A model generated the notes under the pieces. That model worked only from the letters and a program-made list of their open reading frames with translations, ran no database searches and was not told the DNA's origin. From Mycolicibacterium sp. YH-1 (GTDB lineage: Bacteria; Actinomycetota; Actinomycetes; Mycobacteriales; Mycobacteriaceae), in contig NZ_CP092915.1 of NCBI RefSeq assembly GCF_022557175.1, forward strand, positions 62,001-126,000: a stretch of DNA of 64,000 bases, in the 5' to 3' direction. Shown here in pieces: positions 34,964 to 44,256 of this stretch. Every line of letters begins with the position of its first letter. Positions within the stretch are counted from its first letter, which is position 1. The translations under genes were made by a program, and so were the position numbers.

Positions 34964-35502
34964 GACCGAGCGCGTTGGGCGTCGTCAAGGTCAGTCTTGG
35001 TCAGGACGGCCAATACGGCGACGGACACGTCGTCGAGGACACAGCCGGCTTCGGGGCGTCGGTCGATAGCGCAAATCACAGTAGTGACGTCTGCGTCGTC
35101 ACGCCGAAGTGCCAATGCGGCATTGCGGACAGCGCCGCCGGTGGTAATCACATCTTCAATCAGCGTGACCGTTCGGCCAGCAACATCTGCACCCTCAGCG
35201 AGTCGACACGTGCCGTACGTCTTGGCTTCCTTGCGGACGAATACCGTTGGAAGTCCGGTTATTTGACTGAGCACAGTGGCTAGCAGCACGCCACCCAACT
35301 CGAGGCCGCCGAGTAGATCCGTACCGGAGGGAATCAGCGGGACCATTGCCTGGGAGACGCGTTTCAGTAGCTCCGGGTTGGACTCGAAGAGATACTTGTC
35401 GAAATACTCGTTGGAGCGCTGGCCCGATCGCAGCTGAAACTGCCCGGACAGGCGGCACGCGGCATTCACATCGGCGGCCAGGTGTTGGTCCATGGCGCCC
35501 AT
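34960..35502 (-). CDS. Orotate phosphoribosyltransferase-like protein, copy 1
   Basis: This 180-residue type I phosphoribosyltransferase resembles PyrE: EYFDKYLFESNPELL near residue 32, the catalytic Lys region VRKEAKTYGT, and the PRPP-binding loop LIEDVITTGGA. PyrE proteins make orotidine 5'-phosphate from orotate and PRPP. The true pyrE of mycobacteria lies in core DNA, so this is an accessory copy which may use another base. ATG 35502 or 35493 are possible starts; upstream frame is not conserved in sense. It lies 37 bases after the HAD gene and overlaps the NUDIX gene. Confidence 0.8.
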   Translation of the reverse strand: MGAMDQHLAADVNAACRLSGQFQLRSGQRSNEYFDKYLFESNPELLKRVSQAMVPLIPSGTDLLGGLELGGVLLATVLSQITGLPTVFVRKEAKTYGTCRLAEGADVAGRTVTLIEDVITTGGAVRNAALALRRDDADVTTVICAIDRRPEAGCVLDDVSVAVLAVLTKTDLDDAQRARS

Positions 35503-35539
35503 CTTCGCACCGTGAAAGCAACATCCTGAGACTCCACAA

Positions 35540-36172
35540 CTATCGGAGGCGATGCAGACAATCCGTGAGGTCGTCGAGGGACTCAAGGCGCATATCGGCA
35601 AGTGCCGCCTGGGCGAGTTGGGCGTGAATGTGTCCCCACGGACCGCGCCGAAGGAAAGCGGTTCGCATACCCGCCTTTCGAGCTGGCAGGATGTCATTGT
35701 CGAGGCGGTCTCCGACGTAGAGAACCGCGACGGCCTCGACACCTGCTTCTTTGACTATCCGCTGAAAGAAGTGTGAATCAGGTTTGGACACACCCCATTC
35801 AGTAGAGGACGCGATGAACTCCGCCTGGAGTCCAGCGTCCCTTAGCACCGCCTCGGTGCCCGCGGGTTGGTTGCCTGCAACACCCACCGTCAGGCCGGCC
35901 GCCTGTACCGCTGACACACAGGCGATCGCATCGGGGTAGAGGTCATCGCGATGAACAGGCACCGGGCTCTCCGGTCGGCTCACCCCGAGCATCGCCCAGA
36001 GGTCTCGATGATCAGCGCCCCGTTCGATCAAGGCACCGAGAACCCCCATCAGGGTGAAGACCGGGACACCGGTTTGCGCGGCGTAACCCGCCCAGAGCCG
36101 ACTCTCGTCGACAAGCGTCTCCCCGACATCGAAGACAATGCACCGGATGCCAGCTGGCAAGGTCTCCGTCAT
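35540..36172 (-). CDS. HAD-superfamily phosphatase, copy 1
   Basis: This 210-residue hydrolase has all four HAD motifs: nucleophile Asp15 in FDVGETL, motif II near GVAGNQ, Lys in VSKPD and the acidic YVGDRLDND. It should remove phosphate from a small metabolite such as a nucleotide or sugar phosphate. The start (ATG 36172) is conserved in the second copy. It heads the minus-strand operon HAD-OPRT-NUDIX and faces the plus-strand operon across a 354-base region that is also duplicated. Confidence 0.85.
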   Translation of the reverse strand: MTETLPAGIRCIVFDVGETLVDESRLWAGYAAQTGVPVFTLMGVLGALIERGADHRDLWAMLGVSRPESPVPVHRDDLYPDAIACVSAVQAAGLTVGVAGNQPAGTEAVLRDAGLQAEFIASSTEWGVSKPDSHFFQRIVKEAGVEAVAVLYVGDRLDNDILPARKAGMRTAFLRRGPWGHIHAQLAQAALADMRLESLDDLTDCLHRLR

Positions 36173-36526
36173 GGGGAAACAGGCTAGTTGTCCCGCTTGA
36201 CGCCCCTCGGCACCTGGACCAGTGATGGCGAAGCAATGACGTCACGATGACACAAACGTCAGGCTGGCCGTCGTGAGACAAATCTGTTTGACCAGGCGAG
36301 AGGGCCGCCAGATGTATTTGGGTGTGAGCACCGGCAACGGCGGCGGGGGAGGGACGGCCTGGGAGGGGGTGAGCGCTGGTCTCGAGGAGAGCGTTCCCGT
36401 GTGTGCGCCTGCTTTTGTCCTTGACCACTGAGAATCGGATGTGCTGGCCTTGTGGGGCGTCGCGGACTGCGCATCGCTCCGTCATGGCGATGACGGAGTG
36501 GCGGGGCGTGAGAGGGGAGTGGGGCA
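36173..36526. promoter_or_regulatory. Divergent regulatory region of the nucleotide module, copy 1
   Basis: The region between the two divergent operons is conserved in the second copy (58065-58425). A perfect 9-bp stem-loop lies at 36477-36498 (CTCCGTCAT, loop GGCG, ATGACGGAG), about 28 bases before GTG 36527. In copy 2 the same position has a different short palindrome. A GTGAGACAAATCTG unit resembling the dispersed repeats lies near 36270. Promoters for both directions are expected here but none is clear. Confidence 0.45.
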
Positions 36527-36940
36527 GTGAATGAGGTTGGGACGCGTATGCGCAACCAACCCGCCCCACCCGGGGTGGTTTTCGACGACCTGTGCGATCC
36601 CCACCGCCAGCCAGTTCGTCCGTGGATGGTGCTGCACGACGACGAAGTCGCTCCGATTGTCACCGAGGCGGATCGGCCTGACCACGTTGTGTGGTCATCG
36701 CTGTGGCCCGAACGCCCCGACGCGTGCTTGCGCTTCGATCTCGCCGCGGCGCGCGGTGGAACCGACCTGCGGTGGACGCTGTATCTCGATGACCCGCTGC
36801 CGGAGGCCCGCCTCGTACAGCACATGCTTCAGCGCATTGGAGAACTGATCAACGCTAATCTGCGCTACGCCTACAGCCAGACCACGCTCCACATCGATGA
36901 TTTCGATGGAGTCGTCGCGGCGATGCCGTGGCAGAGTTGA
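36527..36940 (+). CDS. Small SRPBCC-like protein, copy 1
   Basis: This 137-residue protein starts at GTG 36527 with a strong AGAGGGGAG ribosome-binding site. The part VVWSSLWPERPDACLRFDL...GTDLRWTLYLDDP...LINANLRYAY recalls the SRPBCC (Bet v1-like) ligand-binding fold, but I am not certain. In copy 2 (58426) the protein ends early after YTYGQ because of a local rearrangement. It is first in the operon with the nucleotidyltransferase gene, which starts 10 bases later. Role unknown; may bind a hydrophobic or nucleotide ligand. Confidence 0.6.
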   Translation: MNEVGTRMRNQPAPPGVVFDDLCDPHRQPVRPWMVLHDDEVAPIVTEADRPDHVVWSSLWPERPDACLRFDLAAARGGTDLRWTLYLDDPLPEARLVQHMLQRIGELINANLRYAYSQTTLHIDDFDGVVAAMPWQS

Positions 36941-36950
36941 CACTGGGTTC

Positions 36951-38165
36951 ATGGGTGAGCAGGGGGTGGTCGTCGCGGAGCGTCTGGTGATGCAGCGGTT
37001 CCCTGAGGCTCGCGCGGCCTGGCTGGGCGGAAGTGTGGCGGCAGGCGAGCAGACCTCGACGTCGGACTTGGACATCACCGTGCTCCTGGACGGACCGCCG
37101 GCGCCATTCCGGTCCTCGGAAGTGCTCGATGGGTGGCCGGTGGAGTTCTTCGTGCAGACCGAGGAATCGCTCCTGCATTTCTGTGCCCAGGACCGCGGTC
37201 GCCGGCGGCCGACCACGATGCGTCTGGTGGGTTCGTCCATCATCTTGATCGACCGGGACGGGTCTGGCCGACGGCTGCAGGCAGCCATGCACCAGCTCGA
37301 CCTGGACGGCCCACCTTCAGCGACCGACCCCGATTTGGAGAGTCAGCGCTACGCGATCACCGACATGCTCGCTGACATGGCCGCCGCTCGAAGCGATGAC
37401 GAGATGCTGATCGTGGCTGCGGCTCTGACGTGGGCGGTGGGCGATTTTGTGCTGGCTGCTAACCGGCGGTGGAGCGGAAGTGGTAAGTGGCTGTTGCGCG
37501 AGATCGTTGCCCTCGATCACGTCGCGGATACGCGGTACGCGCCCAGCCTGACCGGCGGGCTGCGCGCCGCCGCAGCAGGTGATCCGAAACGGCTGCACGG
37601 CGTCGCGCTGGCGATACTCAAGGAATTCGGCGGGCCGGTCTTCGACGGCTTTCACCGACGCCCCCCACCAGAGACCGTGACAGCCCTCGGCGGGTTCCAG
37701 GTTCAGCCGATGACCGAACATGACGCTCACCGGGTGGCGGCCTGGCGCTACGACGGGCGATGGTCGATCTACGACTTGTCCTCAGCGCAGCCGATTCTCG
37801 AGGATCTGGTGAACTACTTCGCAGTCACCTCGGGGGAGCGCTTGGTGGGCTTCTGTTGTGTCGGTGAAGCGGCTCGAGTCCCGGGCTTGACTGCGGACCC
37901 TGCCGTTGTCGACATCGGTCTTGGTATGGAGCCCGATCTGGTCGGTCACGGCCACGGTGTCCCCTTTGGCCAGGCCGTGCTGACGTATCTCACCGAGGCA
38001 TACCCGGAAAAGCAGTTTCGCGCCGTCATCCAGGCGTGGAACGAGCGCAGCCTCAATCTGGTCGGCCGCCTCGGGTTTGACGACGCGGGAGAGTGGTCGA
38101 CTATCCAGGGCGGCCACCCAGTTGGATACCGAATCCTCAAGCGTCCGATCAGAAGCGGCAGGTGA
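36951..38165 (+). CDS. Nucleotidyltransferase-GNAT acetyltransferase fusion
   Basis: This 404-residue protein (ATG 36951) has an N-terminal DNA-polymerase-beta-type nucleotidyltransferase domain with Gly26-Gly27-Ser28 and Asp39/Asp41 (LGGSVAAGE...SDLDITVLL), as in aminoglycoside and antitoxin-type transferases. A helical region follows. From about residue 245 it has a GNAT-like acetyltransferase domain (MTEHDAHRVAAW, FGQAVLTYL, AWNERSLNLVGRLGFDDAG). The second copy (58914) keeps only the first domain. The fusion suggests modification of one molecule by both NMP and acetyl transfer, or two linked steps. Its stop overlaps the kinase start (TGATG). Confidence 0.8.
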   Translation: MGEQGVVVAERLVMQRFPEARAAWLGGSVAAGEQTSTSDLDITVLLDGPPAPFRSSEVLDGWPVEFFVQTEESLLHFCAQDRGRRRPTTMRLVGSSIILIDRDGSGRRLQAAMHQLDLDGPPSATDPDLESQRYAITDMLADMAAARSDDEMLIVAAALTWAVGDFVLAANRRWSGSGKWLLREIVALDHVADTRYAPSLTGGLRAAAAGDPKRLHGVALAILKEFGGPVFDGFHRRPPPETVTALGGFQVQPMTEHDAHRVAAWRYDGRWSIYDLSSAQPILEDLVNYFAVTSGERLVGFCCVGEAARVPGLTADPAVVDIGLGMEPDLVGHGHGVPFGQAVLTYLTEAYPEKQFRAVIQAWNERSLNLVGRLGFDDAGEWSTIQGGHPVGYRILKRPIRSGR

Positions 38166-38818
38166 TGGGTGAGCCCGAGGTCTTCCAGGCTATAGCCCGC
38201 CGCATCCCCATCTTGGGTGATGGACGGTGCTGGTGCATCGGTGTCGATGGACCCGACGGCGCTGGCAAGTCCCGCTTCGCAGACGATTTGGCCCAGTTCC
38301 TCCACGTTGACCGGTCCCACCCGGTGGTGAGTGTCTCCATCGACGACTTCCACCACCCCACATCGGTTCGCCATCGACAGGGCCGCCACTCCCCAGAGGG
38401 GTTTTGGGCTGACTCCTACGACTACGAGCGCTTCCGCGCCGATGTCCTCGAACCGTTCGCGCCCATTGGATCACGCCGATACCGCACCAAGTCCTACGAC
38501 CACGCCACAGACACCATCGTCGACCCGCCATACCAACTAGCACCACCGAGCACCGTCCTCATCGTGGAGGGCATCTTCTTGCATCGCGACGAGCTGGTGG
38601 ATGCTTGGGATCTCACCGTGTTCCTCGATGTGGCATTCACCGAGACGGCACGCCGGATGGCTCTGCGTGACGGTACGCCCGCTGATCCCGATCACCCCGA
38701 CATGAGGCGTTACGTGCACGCCCAGCGCCGCTACTTCGACCAATGCCAGCCACAACAGCGAGCCACCATTCTGATCGACAACAACGAGCTGGGTCACCCG
38801 CGACTCATCCGAGGCTGA
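38165..38818 (+). CDS. Uridine-kinase-like P-loop kinase
   Basis: This 217-residue P-loop kinase has Walker A at residues 29-36 (GPDGAGKS), VSIDDFHHPTSVRHRQG for the uridine-kinase-like substrate region, a YDYERFRADVLEP segment and an LIVEGIFLHRDEL Walker-B-like part. It should phosphorylate a nucleoside or a similar compound. ATG 38165 shares a base with the stop of the fusion gene. No counterpart follows the second copy of the module, so copy 2 lacks this step. It is the last gene of the plus-strand operon. Confidence 0.85.
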   Translation: MGEPEVFQAIARRIPILGDGRCWCIGVDGPDGAGKSRFADDLAQFLHVDRSHPVVSVSIDDFHHPTSVRHRQGRHSPEGFWADSYDYERFRADVLEPFAPIGSRRYRTKSYDHATDTIVDPPYQLAPPSTVLIVEGIFLHRDELVDAWDLTVFLDVAFTETARRMALRDGTPADPDHPDMRRYVHAQRRYFDQCQPQQRATILIDNNELGHPRLIRG

Positions 38819-38819
38819 C

Positions 38820-38924
38820 AACGTCCGCGGCAAGCTCCTCGGCCAGCTCTACTACTGCCTCCAACACGGACAGCCCTTCAGCGAGGACAAGGCGTTCGGG
38901 CCCACTGTCGCTGCCGCAGCATGA
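38820..38924 (+). mobile_element. Fragment of an IS110-type transposase C-terminus
   Basis: The frame reads NVRGKLLGQLYYCLQHG then QPFSEDKAFGPTVAAAA and stops, resembling the end of some IS110-family transposases. No start or catalytic part is present. The fragment sits directly after the kinase, at the point where copy 2 of the module ends differently, so it may mark an old insertion edge. Assignment is from memory of the pattern. Confidence 0.35.
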
Positions 38925-38933
38925 ATGCCGTTT

Positions 38934-39572
38934 TCACGCGTGAAGGAGCCGGTTGACGAGCTGACTCGAGCCCGGCCCGGACAGCTGGTCAAGTAGCGCT
39001 ACGCGACCCGAGGCCGCGAGGAGCAGCGCAACCGCCGGACCCTTCACCAACGGCCCGTCGCCGATCGAGAAGTCGGTATCGGTCGCAGTCAGAGCGAGAC
39101 CCTTGAGACGTTCTTTGCCCCCGGGCGATCGGTCGCCGAAGAGATACCCGACCGCCTCTGCAATCGATGTCGTCGAATAGACGTGGTTGATGCCCAACGG
39201 GCGCCGGATGTCTTCCCCGTGAACCACGATCTCAATGACGCGTGTGATCAACGGAAGCGGGGGTGAGACAGCGTAATCCACGGCTGATCGCAGCGCTGTC
39301 AACGACGCTGACGCCTCCTGTTCGCGTGCACGGGCCAGCTGTCTTTCAACGATTCGATCGACACTGAACCTCGCCCGAACGAACTCCCGAACGAAACCGA
39401 CGCGCGACAGGTCCGCCGTGGCTGCAAGATGCGCCACGACGTCACGAACGGCCCAACCGGCACACAATGACGGGGTCTCCCACTCCGCGGTCTCCAGCCC
39501 GATAAGGTCCTCAACGAGGGCCCGACGCTCAGCGTGCACCACAGGCCAGATAGAAGACTTCGCGCCACCCAC
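38934..39572 (-). CDS. Mycothiol-dependent maleylpyruvate isomerase-family protein
   Basis: This 212-residue protein belongs to the MDMPI/DinB-like group: ERRALVEDLIGLETAEWETPSLC, AVRDVVAHLAA with the family His, and a later IEIVVHGEDIRRPLG with a second metal His. Such proteins bind zinc and use or are thought to use mycothiol for isomerisation or detoxification. It stands alone and converges with the kinase operon. A truncated relative is at 17245. Confidence 0.8.
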   Translation of the reverse strand: MGGAKSSIWPVVHAERRALVEDLIGLETAEWETPSLCAGWAVRDVVAHLAATADLSRVGFVREFVRARFSVDRIVERQLARAREQEASASLTALRSAVDYAVSPPLPLITRVIEIVVHGEDIRRPLGINHVYSTTSIAEAVGYLFGDRSPGGKERLKGLALTATDTDFSIGDGPLVKGPAVALLLAASGRVALLDQLSGPGSSQLVNRLLHA

Positions 39573-39973
39573 AGTGGCAGCAAATCACACTGACTGTCTT
39601 GCGTCAGGCCGAGGACGACCAGACACTCGCGCGCGAGCACCAACCAACCTGGGGCTGCTCGGCCTCCACCCCTTCACTCTTAATGTGATCGGAGGTCTAG
39701 AGAAGCAAGACAACACATCGGAGGTCGCGTACTTGTCGCATAGTTCCCGGACGTGGTGTCTCACTTCTTGTCGCACACGGCGTGTCTCACGTCCACGTGT
39801 CGGGGAGCGACGAGACTGCCGAAGCGCGCCTAGTTGCTCGCGCCGCCGCGCTCATCTCGGGAGCGCTTCTCGATAAACTCGTCGACTGTTGACGACGACT
39901 TCAAGCAGTAACGCCGCATCCCCTAAACGTTCGATTGCGGGACAGGCGACGAATCTTCGGAGAAGGTGCCTGT
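39573..39973. other. Intergenic region with TGAGACA-type repeat relics
   Basis: No supported gene. Between about 39735 and 39800 the units GTCTCAC and TGTCGCA occur several times in alternating order, like inverted units of the dispersed repeat (TGAGACA subtype). Otherwise I see nothing. Confidence 0.3.
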
Positions 39974-40366
39974 ATGACGACACCGAACAGCGCTCTCATC
40001 CGTACCTTCTCCGCATTGCGGTTCACGACCGGCCTACTAGCGTGGCTTGCCCCAGACACGACAGCGCGTCTCCTTGGGCTGGGTGCGGATCGCCAGCAGC
40101 CGTTCACCACTCAACTATTCGGGTCTCGCGAACTAACGTTGGCCGTGGCCATCACGGACTCTGCCTCCCCGCAGTTGCGGACGCGTGCACTGCAACTCGG
40201 CCTGCTCGTCGATGCTTTGGACATGGTCGGGGCACTCCGGGGCATGCGCCGCCGCACGTTGTCGACTCGCGGTGCGGCCGTCACCGGAGGAGGCGCGGCG
40301 CTATTCGCCGGACTCGGATGTGCGGCGTTGCGCGGTCAAAGACGTGCAACCGTCTCCATGACCTAG
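39974..40366 (+). CDS. DUF4267-like small membrane protein
   Basis: This 130-residue protein (ATG 39974) has about four short hydrophobic helices: LRFTTGLLAWLAPD, GSRELTLAVAITDS, LVDALDMVGALRG, GGGAALFAGLGCAAL. It resembles the DUF4267/DUF4260-like small integral proteins of actinobacteria, whose function is unknown. A decayed relative occurs at 60868-61142 (FTTQLLGSRELTLVLAITD). It is followed by a dispersed repeat. Confidence 0.65.
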   Translation: MTTPNSALIRTFSALRFTTGLLAWLAPDTTARLLGLGADRQQPFTTQLFGSRELTLAVAITDSASPQLRTRALQLGLLVDALDMVGALRGMRRRTLSTRGAAVTGGGAALFAGLGCAALRGQRRATVSMT

Positions 40367-40855
40367 AAATCAGCCGGCAGGACTAAAACTCCGCGGCCAA
40401 CGACAGTACGTCACGGCCGCGCGCCGTCTACAAACTCAGAGGCGGCCGACCGCCTCGCTTGATCGACCCTCAGCGGCGCTCCTCCTGAGAATGGACATGA
40501 GGATGAGACAAATCACTGCGGACATTGCGTGAGACAGCCCCAGTAAGTGCACGTCAGCGCACCGCTAGTGGACACGGAGTTTGAGAAACTACAAATATGT
40601 AGGTTCTCAAATTAGATGGCCAATTCTCATTTGACTTGGCCACGACGTGGCCAATCGGCCATTTCAGATGAGATTTTGGCGCCTTCTGAGTACCGGACGA
40701 GGTCGATGTGTAGACACTCGCAGGAACTGTTCAGCGCTCGATGCGCCGGAGCGCACACCTGGGGCTGAGGTGGGATTTGACCCCTGAGTTGCGACATCGC
40801 CGGCCCAGTTGATCCTGGAGGGCGTCTGCTGATGACCTCTGGCGTGCCATCGGGG
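40367..40855. other. Intergenic region between the membrane gene and emb
   Basis: Holds the dispersed repeat at 40492-40680; nothing further is seen between 40681 and the emb stop. Confidence 0.4.
40492..40680. repeat. Dispersed hairpin repeat, mixed GGACA/TGGCCA subtype
   Basis: Units TGGACATGAGGATGAGACA, CGGACATTGCGTGAGACA and TGGACACGGAGTTTGAGAA precede a hairpin at 40580-40611 (TTTGAGAAACTACA, loop AATA, TGTAGGTTCTCAAA, 13 of 14 pairs). The right half carries inverted TGGCCA units. It is intermediate between the copy at 16.9 kb and those at 34.2 and 48.4 kb. Confidence 0.65.
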
Positions 40856-43800
40856 TCAGCCTGTCTTTATGGGTGCAGGGCTCCAGAGACCGGATCGCTG
40901 GATTCGCGTCGTTTGCAGTTGCGCGATATCGCTATTGGCAATCCGGGCGGTGTATTGCTCGAGTTCGCCCCAGTCGCGGCCGAGGTCGTTTCGGAGGTAG
41001 GAAGGCAGCGTTCGGGCGGTCAGTAGCGGATCGATCCAGCCCATTGGTCCGCCGCCGAAGGCGTCTTGCCAGAGGTTGGTTGTTTGTGCGCCGCGTCGGT
41101 CGGGGAGTATTCGGTATTGGGGAATCTGCATGACCCCGTCTCGCAGTGTGAGTAGGTGTTGGCAGGGGAAGTTCAGACCGACAGCCCAGTCGATCATCAC
41201 GGGGGCTTGCGGGCCGAGGAGGGTGTTCAGGACGGTGGTGCGGGGTACCCGTGGCGGTGTGATGGCCAGCCATTGATTGGCATCGAGGTCTGTGTCGCTG
41301 GCAACAATCCGTATCACGTCGACGTCATCGGGTATGGCCGACAGGGGAATCCGCAGATTGCGCCATGACGGCGCTGGCCCGATGTCGATGGGGGTCACCT
41401 TGCCGCGGCCGACGACGTTGCCGGTGGGCGCTGTGCTGCCCAATTCGACCTGGAGATCCTGGCCGTAGGTGGAGATGCCATCGCGGTCGATGGAGCGGAC
41501 GCGCCCGGCGATGGCAATAGCGACCAGGTTGCCGCGGTGCCCTGTCGAGTCTGCCGCCGGTAGCCGGTACCAGTCGGTGGTGATCGAGGCTGGTCCGTTG
41601 CTGCCGAAACTTCCCAGAACCGGTGTTGCACGGGGGCTGAGTCCGAAGGGGAGCGCGACGGAACTTCCGTTGACGCCAAGAGTCCCACGGCCGCCCCCGG
41701 TTCCGGCGGAGTTTGTGGGCGAAGATGCCGCGACGGCCGCGGTGGCCACGGAATTCGCGGTGCCGGCGGTGCCGAGATCTTCATCAGAGGTGAGATCAGC
41801 CGCGACACCGTTGGGCGTGAATCCGGTCGCGCCGCCAGCATTCAGTGCGGTGCCGGGATCTGCGCTCAAGGGTGCCAGCAGCGAGGCGTTGGGATTGGTT
41901 TCGACGAGGACGTCGTTGGCCAAGCCGCAGGGTCTGCCGAGAAGGGTGTCGATGTTGGACCGGGCGACCGAGTAGGCGGGATATTGCGCTACCGCGGCCT
42001 TGGCCAGTGAGGCGACTTCCAGCACCACCATGAAAGCCGCGGCGATGACGACGGGCGAGGTTCGTCGCCACCGACTCAGCCTGGCCGGTTGGTTGGCCTG
42101 GGGCGATCCGACGCGGTCGTGAACGTGAAACCACAACGCGGCCGCCAGCGCGGCCACCGTAATCGCTCGGAACACGGTGGCGACGCCGAATCCGTGGATG
42201 GAGGGCGCTTTGTCGAACCACGGGACACCCCAGGTCGACACGTACCAGTAGCCGTTTCGGCTGGTTAGTACGAGTGCCATCAGGAACGCGGTGGCCGCGG
42301 TCGCGAGCGCCTGATTTCGGCGTGACCGAAGGACGTTCGGGCCGATCGCGATCACCAGCACGGCCGCTACGGATGCAGTCAGTCCGGCGAAGACGCCGAA
42401 GTGATGGGTCCACTTGGTTGGAGTGAACATCATCAACACGATCGCGCCCGCCGTCACCCCGAGCAGTCGATGCGTGGGCCCAGTGGCTAGGCCGGGGATG
42501 CCGTGCCTACGCAACAGCACTGCCGTCGCGGCGACGACGGCGGCGATCATGACGAACACGCCGAATCGCCGCGCCGGAGAGCCATCGACGGTGTCTTGCA
42601 GCAGGTACTGGTAGCGCAGGTACTCCTGGAACCAGGGCAGGCTGGGACCCGCAGCGTCGTGTGTGGCGATCATCGGCGCGACCGTGGCGATTGACTGATC
42701 GACGAAGACAGCCACGAGCACGATGAGCCCGGCTGCTAGCAGCGGTCCGAGGACCGGCAGATAGCCGTAGTCGCGGGCCTTGGACCGGATGATCGCGGCG
42801 ATCGGCCGAGAGGCCGCCAGCAGTGCCCCCACGCAGATCAGGCCCGAAGGTCCGGCGGTAAGGGTGAACGCCGCCACCAGAATCGCCGCGGCCACTGGCA
42901 GCAGGCGCCGGGTGGCGATGGCGCGCTCGCAAGCCCACCAGGTCAGCAAGACCCCTAAGGCGACGACAGGCTCGGGGCGTAACCCGTTGTTGTAGGGCAG
43001 CCAGAAGGCGAGGAAGACCAGTGCCGCGCCCCACAGCGGTAGGCGAGAATTGCCGATGGCGGCGCCCAGCCGTGGCAGCACCTTGGTGCTGATGAGCCAC
43101 CAAGTGGCCAGTGCGAGGAACAGTGCCGGCAGGCGCATCCACACACTCGCCGTGGATACGTGCGTCAAGAGAGCGAACAGATCGTAATAGGGTGTGCCGA
43201 AGGGGGTCTCGGGGATCCCGAAGTAGCGGAAGTAGTTCACCATGTAGCCGGCGTCGTTCGACGCGCGAGCCATCCCCAATTGGTAGCCGTCATCAGCGGT
43301 GTTCGCTCCGATGACGTGCCACAGCAGCAGAATGGCCACGACCATGACATCGGGTGCCGACATTCGCGGCCACCGGCGCCACTTCAGGTCGAACCGGCGG
43401 CGTGCTGCGCGTCGATCCATCCGAGCAAGCAGGATCAGCGACATCGATGTCGTCACAATCGCCAGCGCGATGATGGTGACCTTCAGCGGTGTGGGGCTGG
43501 AGTCGAACCGGGTGTCGATGTGTGCGGTGATCGTCAGCCCTGGTGTGCTGAACGGGTTTACGTCGCTGAAGATGCCGACCATCTGTGGGCGGTAGTCGCC
43601 CGACAGGACCGGTGCCGCTACCCCGGATGCGCTCTCAACGGTGGTGGTGGTCTCGGTGGCCGACGACGCGATCCGGATCGTGCAGCCGGCGTCGGTGAGC
43701 TGGTCGAGCGGGACGTCGAGGACGGCGATGTTGCGTAGGGTGATCCGCAGTCGGGCGGCGTCGCCGTTTCTTGCCGCCTCGGTCACGACGAGGAGCCCGT

Positions 43801-44122
43801 CCTTCTGCGCGTTCGGGCTCGACGACGGGATCGTCGACGCGATGACGGTATCGCGATCTCCACTGCTGGTCGCCGCGGCGCACGGAATGGTGGCTTCGAG
43901 GTCCAGAGGCGCGTAGGCCACCAGGGGTGCGGTGAGGTTGGCGCCGGATCCGGGCTGCGGCCAACTCAGGGTGACGTCGTCAACGGCTACGGGCAGGAAC
44001 GGGACGGCCAATGCCAACGCCGCGCCAAGGAACCCGCAGACCGCAGCCAGAACGGCGACAGTGCGGCGATGTTCCTGCCTACGAGAGCGTTGGGCGGTCA
44101 CCGCCGCCGTCGCCGTCGCCAT
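40856..44122 (-). CDS. Emb-type arabinosyltransferase (additional copy)
   Basis: This 1,088-residue protein has the length and layout of EmbA/B/C, the GT-C enzymes that use decaprenyl-phosphoryl-arabinose to build arabinan of arabinogalactan and lipoarabinomannan. It shows an N-terminal membrane segment, the catalytic acidic pair Asp277-Asp278 in NTADDGYQLGMA, many membrane helices up to about residue 690 and a C-terminal carbohydrate-binding part (SITTDWYRLP, RGNLVAIAIAGR, LPSYLRNDLGRDWG). The region around residue 319 (LFALLTHVS) matches the ethambutol site of EmbB, with Leu where M. tuberculosis has Met306. ATG 44122 fits the family length. A single emb beside a TetR gene suggests an accessory paralogue rather than the core embCAB. 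Confidence 0.9.
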   Translation of the reverse strand: MATATAAVTAQRSRRQEHRRTVAVLAAVCGFLGAALALAVPFLPVAVDDVTLSWPQPGSGANLTAPLVAYAPLDLEATIPCAAATSSGDRDTVIASTIPSSSPNAQKDGLLVVTEAARNGDAARLRITLRNIAVLDVPLDQLTDAGCTIRIASSATETTTTVESASGVAAPVLSGDYRPQMVGIFSDVNPFSTPGLTITAHIDTRFDSSPTPLKVTIIALAIVTTSMSLILLARMDRRAARRRFDLKWRRWPRMSAPDVMVVAILLLWHVIGANTADDGYQLGMARASNDAGYMVNYFRYFGIPETPFGTPYYDLFALLTHVSTASVWMRLPALFLALATWWLISTKVLPRLGAAIGNSRLPLWGAALVFLAFWLPYNNGLRPEPVVALGVLLTWWACERAIATRRLLPVAAAILVAAFTLTAGPSGLICVGALLAASRPIAAIIRSKARDYGYLPVLGPLLAAGLIVLVAVFVDQSIATVAPMIATHDAAGPSLPWFQEYLRYQYLLQDTVDGSPARRFGVFVMIAAVVAATAVLLRRHGIPGLATGPTHRLLGVTAGAIVLMMFTPTKWTHHFGVFAGLTASVAAVLVIAIGPNVLRSRRNQALATAATAFLMALVLTSRNGYWYVSTWGVPWFDKAPSIHGFGVATVFRAITVAALAAALWFHVHDRVGSPQANQPARLSRWRRTSPVVIAAAFMVVLEVASLAKAAVAQYPAYSVARSNIDTLLGRPCGLANDVLVETNPNASLLAPLSADPGTALNAGGATGFTPNGVAADLTSDEDLGTAGTANSVATAAVAASSPTNSAGTGGGRGTLGVNGSSVALPFGLSPRATPVLGSFGSNGPASITTDWYRLPAADSTGHRGNLVAIAIAGRVRSIDRDGISTYGQDLQVELGSTAPTGNVVGRGKVTPIDIGPAPSWRNLRIPLSAIPDDVDVIRIVASDTDLDANQWLAITPPRVPRTTVLNTLLGPQAPVMIDWAVGLNFPCQHLLTLRDGVMQIPQYRILPDRRGAQTTNLWQDAFGGGPMGWIDPLLTARTLPSYLRNDLGRDWGELEQYTARIANSDIAQLQTTRIQRSGLWSPAPIKTG

Positions 44123-44256
44123 CACGACGACGCCGTGATCGCACAGTCCACCGTTCGGTGAACGCTTGGTGAGTCGATCGAGCGGCCGCAACGGCCCCGG
44201 TTCCCGCCTTGTGGCTCCACTACTCCAGAAATATATGAAGCATTTGCTACAGTCAA

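Noticed and set aside
35503..35742. N-terminal extension of the OPRT-like protein
   Set aside because: It overlaps the end of the HAD gene, is not similar to PyrE, and is not well kept in copy 2.
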